A stretch of 10,677 nucleotides of DNA from an uncultured beta proteobacterium. GTDB lineage: Bacteria; Pseudomonadota; Gammaproteobacteria; Burkholderiales; Burkholderiaceae. The translations under genes were made by a program, and so were the position numbers. The DNA is taken from assembly GCA_903930665.1 (NCBI GenBank), contig CAIYZI010000440.1, positions 1 to 10,677 of the forward strand, written 5' to 3'. The notes below the pieces were generated by a model, which saw only the letters and a program-made list of their open reading frames with translations, searched no databases and was not told the DNA's origin. Of the stretch, positions 7,116 through 10,677 are shown piece after piece; within the stretch, counting starts at the first letter, position 1; every line of letters begins with the position of its first letter.

Positions 7116-7598
7116 TTAATTTAATAAACTGTACTTTGATGCTCTGGTTGTGAGAATCTCATGCCAATCTTTAAAGTCGAACGAAAACTTGATTAATGAA
7201 CAGGTAGCCATTGATAAAGGTTCACCAGTAATAAATGACGCTAAATTCATCAACCCTGGGTTGTGCCCAACAATCATTAGCCTATTAATCTTTTTTGAAA
7301 CGGAAGAGATAATCTTCAACAGCTCCATCGTCTCAGCAGCATATAAGGAGTCTTTTACAAGCAAATGAGCACTCGACACATGCAACCCAGCAGCAATGAT
7401 GCGACCAGTAGTTATGGTGCGTACAGATGAGCTCACCAGAATCAAATCTAAAGACAGGTCCTTTTTTGACAATCTGGAGGCAAGCTTTTCGGCATCTTTG
7501 ACACCCTTTTCGGATAGGGCTCTTTCTTTATCGGATATAAAAGGTCCACTTTCTTCAGCTTTAGCATGACGCAAGAGATATAAAGTTTTAATGCCCAT
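7116..7598 (-). CDS. sixA: Phosphohistidine phosphatase SixA
   Basis: This is a small cytoplasmic histidine phosphatase of the SixA branch, 160 residues. The catalytic LLRHAKAEE motif at 8-16 contains R10 and the nucleophile H11. R60 in SSSVRT and H112 in IVGHNPG complete the phosphate pocket. LSEKG at 28-32 is typical of SixA. Family members remove phosphate from phosphohistidine in phosphorelay or PTS-type proteins; in E. coli the target is the nitrogen PTS protein NPr. The partner here is unknown. Its length fits SixA, not the larger phosphoglycerate mutases. It is transcribed with the CYTH-CHAD gene that follows, which suggests a link to polyphosphate or triphosphate turnover. The ATG has no Shine-Dalgarno sequence, and a likely -10 sits so close that the mRNA may be leaderless. 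Confidence 0.9.
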   Translation of the reverse strand: MGIKTLYLLRHAKAEESGPFISDKERALSEKGVKDAEKLASRLSKKDLSLDLILVSSSVRTITTGRIIAAGLHVSSAHLLVKDSLYAAETMELLKIISSVSKKINRLMIVGHNPGLMNLASFITGEPLSMATCSLIKFSFDFKDWHEILTTRASKYSLLN

Positions 7599-7605
7599 AT
7601 CTAAT

Positions 7606-7633
7606 GTTATACCAAGGCTTAATTCTGCTTAAG
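7606..7633 (-). promoter_or_regulatory. Candidate sixA promoter with dyad and direct repeats
   Basis: On the minus strand TATAAC (7611-7606) is a good -10, and seven bases separate it from the sixA ATG, so transcription could start at or next to the A of the ATG. Upstream, CTTAA-TTCTGC-TTAAG at 7618-7633 is an inverted repeat; its plus strand also contains GCTTAA twice, 10 bases apart. This falls where a -35 or operator would lie; no TTGACA-like element is present. It sits in the 121-nt divergent gap before the right cupin. Confidence 0.4.
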
Positions 7634-7688
7634 TCATATTGATCGATGAACCCACGCCACTCTTAACCAGCGGTGATATCGACTGGAA

Positions 7689-7694
7689 TAGAAT
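7689..7694 (+). promoter_or_regulatory. Possible -10 element for the right cupin gene
   Basis: TAGAAT matches the -10 consensus in five of six positions and lies 26 bases before the ATG at 7720, giving a leader of about 20 nt that contains the ribosome site. No convincing -35 is present upstream, so this is tentative. Confidence 0.25.
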
Positions 7695-7710
7695 GTCTCC
7701 ATACCCAAAC

Positions 7711-7716
7711 AGGAGG
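7711..7716 (+). promoter_or_regulatory. Ribosome binding site of the right cupin gene
   Basis: A perfect AGGAGG, three bases before the ATG at 7720. The spacing is short, but the site and the signal peptide that starts here favour this ATG over the upstream in-frame ones at 7639 and 7693. Confidence 0.75.
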
Positions 7717-7719
7717 AAT

Positions 7720-8199
7720 ATGAAATTTCCATTAGCAGCATTTATAGTACTTGGACTTTATACGGGACATATTTTTGCTGGATCAGAGATAGATAATCAT
7801 GAAACCATCAACGGCTCTATTCCACCCGGCCTGATTGCCAGAGCATCAGAATCACTGCTAATCAATCAGCAACACCCGTCTGGCAATGATATTGTGATTA
7901 TGAAAACAATCAGACCCAAAGGAACCAGAACACCCATTCACCAACACCCCTCAAGCGGCACTACTTGCGTAATCTCTGGAGAAATGACTCTATACCTAGA
8001 GGATGCATCTCCAGAAAAGGCAATTGCTGGTACTTGTTATGCAATGCCTGCAGGAAAGAAAATGGCTGGCGTAAATACGGGCACTAGTGATGCAGTAATG
8101 CTTGATATTTTTTTCACCCCTAAGGGCGGAGACTTATGGACGGTGGTTGAGCCACATCATCAAAATCTTCAAGATCAACTGGCGCCACCTAAACAATAA
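7720..8199 (+). CDS. Exported cupin-domain protein with altered metal motif (right)
   Basis: This is a 159-residue single-domain cupin with a signal peptide: MKFPLAAFIVLGLYTGHIFA, cleavage likely near A20. The frame is open back to 7639, but AGGAGG before 7720 and the signal peptide fix this start. The first cupin motif keeps H74 and H76 (TPIHQHPSSG), with G87 at the motif end, but Thr or Cys (T81-C83) stands where Glu is expected. In the second motif, MPAGKKMAGVNTG, Met115 occupies the place normally held by the third metal-binding His, while P110, G112 and N119 fit the consensus. The metal site may thus be reduced or altered; C83 and C106 are also present. No reaction can be assigned. It diverges from sixA across 121 nt and ends before the cadD-like gene. 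It looks like a distant paralogue of the left cupin in size, export and fold. Confidence 0.83.
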   Translation: MKFPLAAFIVLGLYTGHIFAGSEIDNHETINGSIPPGLIARASESLLINQQHPSGNDIVIMKTIRPKGTRTPIHQHPSSGTTCVISGEMTLYLEDASPEKAIAGTCYAMPAGKKMAGVNTGTSDAVMLDIFFTPKGGDLWTVVEPHHQNLQDQLAPPKQ

Positions 8200-8282
8200 T
8201 ACTATTCCAAAAAGCCCAGTTCAGGCCGATCAATTAAAGTAAAGTCTCAGTCGTTACCAAACTCTCAGCCGTCGATCATGGA

Positions 8283-8310
8283 TTGACAGGCTTGCTCAAC
8301 ACGCTAGAAA
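8283..8310 (+). promoter_or_regulatory. Candidate promoter of the cadD-like operon
   Basis: A perfect TTGACA at 8283-8288 is followed after 16 bases by TAGAAA at 8305-8310 (four of six matches). This would give a leader of about 50 nt before the ATG at 8369. TTGA at 8283-8286 and TCAA at 8296-8299 form a short dyad over the -35/spacer that could be an operator. No MerR-type long spacer is seen. Confidence 0.4.
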
Positions 8311-8368
8311 TTTCAAGTAATCATGAATTCTTCTAGAGAGTTTATGTTGGGACTAAAATCAATTCAAA

Positions 8369-9001
8369 ATGAACTCCACCCTAACTACACTATTATCCGA
8401 TCTTGGTATTGGCGCAATTGTTTTTATTTCAACCAATATTGATGACATCTTTTTACTGGCAGCATTTTTTGCCGATAAAAAACTGTTACACCGCTCAATT
8501 GTTTTAGGCCAGTACCTTGGTATTGCCTTATTGGTTTTAGTAAGCGCAATAGCAGCGCTACTAGCCTTAACCATACCTCCTGAATGGGTTGCCCTACTTG
8601 GCTTAGCGCCCTTATATCTTGGCTTAAAGAAACTACCGGACCTATGGCGAAATTTTGCTTCCAATCCGAGCAATGAAGATGATGAAAAGCAGGCGCAAGA
8701 GCACAGAATCGAAAAAAGCCTTCACTCTCAAATTCTAGCTGTTGCCAGCGTGACTATCGCCAACGGAGGGGACAACATAGGTGTATACGTACCCCTGTTT
8801 GCCACATCAATTAACTCCATTACCACCTATATATTTACCTTTGTTGTAATGACTGGTATATGGTGTGTATTGGGCTATGTTTTAGTGAAAAACAAAATAA
8901 TAGGGGGAGCCATTCAAAAGTATGGTCATAAGATATTCCCACTTGTCTTAATTGCACTTGGGATACACATACTTAGCGGAGCCATCGGATTAATAAGATA
9001 A
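8369..9001 (+). CDS. CadD-family cadmium resistance-type transporter
   Basis: This is an inner-membrane protein of 210 residues of the cadmium resistance transporter (CadD) family, which belongs with LysE-type exporters. Hydrophobic segments are at about 12-33, 46-68, 72-88, 122-145, 152-174 and 188-208. The family motifs are clear in both halves: ISTNIDDIFLL (20-30, with N23, D25, D26) and VTIANGGDNIGVYVP (128-142, with N132, D135, N136). The two acidic/Asn motifs on opposite repeats suggest a cation path. A charged, likely cytoplasmic loop (about 98-118) separates the halves. Members studied in staphylococci give cadmium resistance; the ion here is not known. The start has no strong ribosome site. 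Only 3 nt separate it from the next gene, so they form an operon. Confidence 0.88.
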   Translation: MNSTLTTLLSDLGIGAIVFISTNIDDIFLLAAFFADKKLLHRSIVLGQYLGIALLVLVSAIAALLALTIPPEWVALLGLAPLYLGLKKLPDLWRNFASNPSNEDDEKQAQEHRIEKSLHSQILAVASVTIANGGDNIGVYVPLFATSINSITTYIFTFVVMTGIWCVLGYVLVKNKIIGGAIQKYGHKIFPLVLIALGIHILSGAIGLIR

Positions 9002-9004
9002 GAC

Positions 9005-9397
9005 ATGGAAAATAAAATACAGGCATATAACCCACAAGTTTTCTTTGCAGCAGAACGCACTCTTCTGGCCTGGCAAAGATCCTCTATTTCATTTATTGCA
9101 CTAGGATTTGTAATTGAGCGCTTTGGGATCTTTATAAAATTCCTCAAAATTGCAAACAATATTCCGGACAACAGTGTCCATCTCTCCACTTTTATCGGCA
9201 TATTTTTTATTGCGATGGGATCACTAACCTCCCTCTTAGCCGTACTCCAATATCAAAACTTTCTTAAAACCTTGCCGGAAAGCGACCTGCCTGGCGGGTA
9301 TTTTATTTTTCTTGGACCGCTAGTCAGCTACACAATGTTTTTTTCAGCGATTGGCCTTGGAACATGGCTAGTGATTTCTAATTCATTTGTTACTTAA
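9005..9397 (+). CDS. DUF202/YidH-family small membrane protein
   Basis: This is a 130-residue inner-membrane protein. The signature of the DUF202 (YidH-like) family is at about 15-35: AAERTLLAWQRSSISFIALG. Three hydrophobic helices lie at about 27-47, 61-83 and 102-126. The biochemical role of the family is unknown. The start is 3 nt after the stop of the CadD-like gene, so the two are probably co-transcribed and coupled; this suggests, without proving, a shared job in ion homeostasis or envelope stress. The 22 nt to the convergent hydrolase gene show no terminator hairpin. Confidence 0.87.
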   Translation: MENKIQAYNPQVFFAAERTLLAWQRSSISFIALGFVIERFGIFIKFLKIANNIPDNSVHLSTFIGIFFIAMGSLTSLLAVLQYQNFLKTLPESDLPGGYFIFLGPLVSYTMFFSAIGLGTWLVISNSFVT

Positions 9398-9419
9398 TCA
9401 ACTGATGTACTCATTAGGC

Positions 9420-10670
9420 CTACTGACTTAAGAAGCTATCAAACCACTTCTTCTGATCCAAAACCCCGAATAGAAAAACACCACGGTGATCGGCCTGGGT
9501 GCCAGCATCAATCGCATATGCTGGGGCACCCCCGAACAGTTTTTGAGTTTCTTGCGGCAAGAAGGCAATAGTTATTGGTGTTACCTCATCCCTACCCCCG
9601 TAATACACCCTGAGCGGCACTTCGCTGCGCCAACGGTAGGCCTGATTACTGTCAAGTGTTTGCCAATAAGTACCCTGCTCCAAAAATCCTGTTTTTGCAA
9701 ATTCAGGTTTGATGAACTCAGGTAATGTAGATGGGGTCAATTTATAGAAATTTTCCCAACTTAATTTCCCTTCATATAACTTACGTGAAGCATCGATATA
9801 CTCAGGCCGTACAGCCGATTCGAGCAAGCCCGTTTGTTTTAAATAATTTTCCTGCGCCTGCAATTGAATTGCCATCACGCCAGGCAAATACACGGCATCA
9901 CCTGGCTGATAGTTATTAACCCACCGATTAACTGTTAAATACACATCTACTGGAGCGCTAGCAGCTGCAGCTGCAGTGACGTTAATCCCTGCAAGATTTA
10001 GCTTATTTAAAAATTGCATGGTGACCCAGCCACCCTGCGACCAACCGCTTACAAAAAAATGGTTTATCTTTATTTTTAGCTTATCGACGATATTTTTTGA
10101 GGCCCAAAGCATATCAAAAGTCGCTTGTCGCGTGCTCTCTTTTACCAAGTAACTATCTGGTAAATCTGAAACGCCACGCCCAAAATAGTCTGCCGCTATA
10201 ACAATATAGCCTTGAGATGCAAAGCGCGCAATCATGATCCGAGTTTCCATAGATTTCTCGGGATTCGATGGCACATCTAATTTATCGAATACTGTGCCGT
10301 GTTGATAAGACACCAAAGGTAAAGATCCTGAGCTCACTATCGGAATAGCCATGAGTCCAGAAGCCTTTGTTGGGGCATTGCCTAATTCCGGAACTATCGA
10401 TTGGTACTCAACCCTATAGAGCTTTACAGCATACTTTGCAGGAGAAAATTGCCCCTGAAAGGTGCTTGGTTGAGTCGAGGATGCCATAAATTGATCCAAC
10501 TCTGGACCAAGAATATGGTCTAGTCGGCTTTGGTCATAGACACCAATAAGTTCATATTTTAGACCCGGAATAACGGGAACTTCCGACTGGGCAACAGCCA
10601 AAATGGGTAGCAGCGCCAAGAGAATGACAGCTAAAAACCTTTTGTCACCTAACAATAATTGGGAGGTCAT
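9420..10670 (-). CDS. Exported alpha/beta-hydrolase (lipase/esterase-like)
   Basis: This is a secreted or periplasmic serine hydrolase of 416 residues from the ATG at 10670. The signal peptide runs to about AVA/QS at 27-28. The alpha/beta-hydrolase fold is shown by the oxyanion-region QHGT at about 123-126, the nucleophile elbow GWSQGG with S211, the acid D361 in YYGGRDEVTP and the catalytic H395 in QADHRG. A helical cap of about 120 residues separates S211 from D361. The layout resembles secretory lipases and large esterases; the substrate cannot be told. An in-frame TTG at 10676 is also possible, and the frame reaches the window edge, so an earlier start cannot be ruled out. The ATG is preferred because the signal peptide fits it. 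Its 3' end converges on the YidH-like gene. Confidence 0.85.
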   Translation of the reverse strand: MTSQLLLGDKRFLAVILLALLPILAVAQSEVPVIPGLKYELIGVYDQSRLDHILGPELDQFMASSTQPSTFQGQFSPAKYAVKLYRVEYQSIVPELGNAPTKASGLMAIPIVSSGSLPLVSYQHGTVFDKLDVPSNPEKSMETRIMIARFASQGYIVIAADYFGRGVSDLPDSYLVKESTRQATFDMLWASKNIVDKLKIKINHFFVSGWSQGGWVTMQFLNKLNLAGINVTAAAAASAPVDVYLTVNRWVNNYQPGDAVYLPGVMAIQLQAQENYLKQTGLLESAVRPEYIDASRKLYEGKLSWENFYKLTPSTLPEFIKPEFAKTGFLEQGTYWQTLDSNQAYRWRSEVPLRVYYGGRDEVTPITIAFLPQETQKLFGGAPAYAIDAGTQADHRGVFLFGVLDQKKWFDSFLSQ

Positions 10671-10677
10671 TTTCAAC

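Noticed and set aside
9957..9976. Short tandem repeat of GCAGCT units within the hydrolase gene
   Set aside because: It encodes a run of alanines in the protein and is explained by coding for that run.
1..10677. tRNA, rRNA, insertion sequence, integrase, CRISPR array or toxin-antitoxin genes
   Set aside because: I read both strands for their signatures and found none.

Overview
The window looks like a chromosomal segment of a low-GC betaproteobacterium, most plausibly Burkholderiaceae and Polynucleobacter-like. This is inferred from the gltIJKL gene order and protein style, the overall AT-rich composition and the mix of neighbours. No rRNA, tRNA, insertion sequence, integrase or CRISPR array was seen, so it reads as ordinary core or soft-core chromosome with a few accessory genes. 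No stretch longer than 300 bases lacks a gene. The largest gaps are 5290-5555 and 3278-3524.

Region 1 (72-3277, minus strand) is a complete glutamate/aspartate-type ABC importer operon, transcribed gltI (periplasmic binding protein), gltJ and gltK (permeases), gltL (ATPase). The DNA upstream of gltI (3278-3420) holds two sets of inverted repeats around candidate promoter elements. Region 2 (about 3525-4760) holds a glutathione S-transferase-like gene on the minus strand and, diverging from it, a small unrecognised plus-strand gene.

Region 3 (4819-8199) is a symmetrical block. A minus-strand pair, sixA-type phosphohistidine phosphatase followed by a CYTH-CHAD protein, suggests phosphohistidine and polyphosphate/triphosphate metabolism. 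It is flanked on both sides by plus-strand genes for small exported cupins: one converges on the pair from the left, the other diverges from sixA on the right. The intergenic DNA at 5290-5555 contains two inverted repeats, one a 39-nt imperfect palindrome. The right-hand cupin keeps the HxH motif but has lost the usual Glu and the second-motif His; a Met sits at the His position.

Region 4 (8369-9397, plus strand) is a likely two-gene operon of a CadD-family transporter and a DUF202/YidH-type small membrane protein. Region 5 (9420 to the right edge, minus strand) is an exported alpha/beta-hydrolase converging on it.

I saw nothing that is convincingly a new defence or mobile system. The best candidates for something undescribed are the cupin-flanked sixA/CYTH-CHAD block with its altered cupin, the concentric dyads at the gltI promoter, and the structured intergenic region at 5290-5555.
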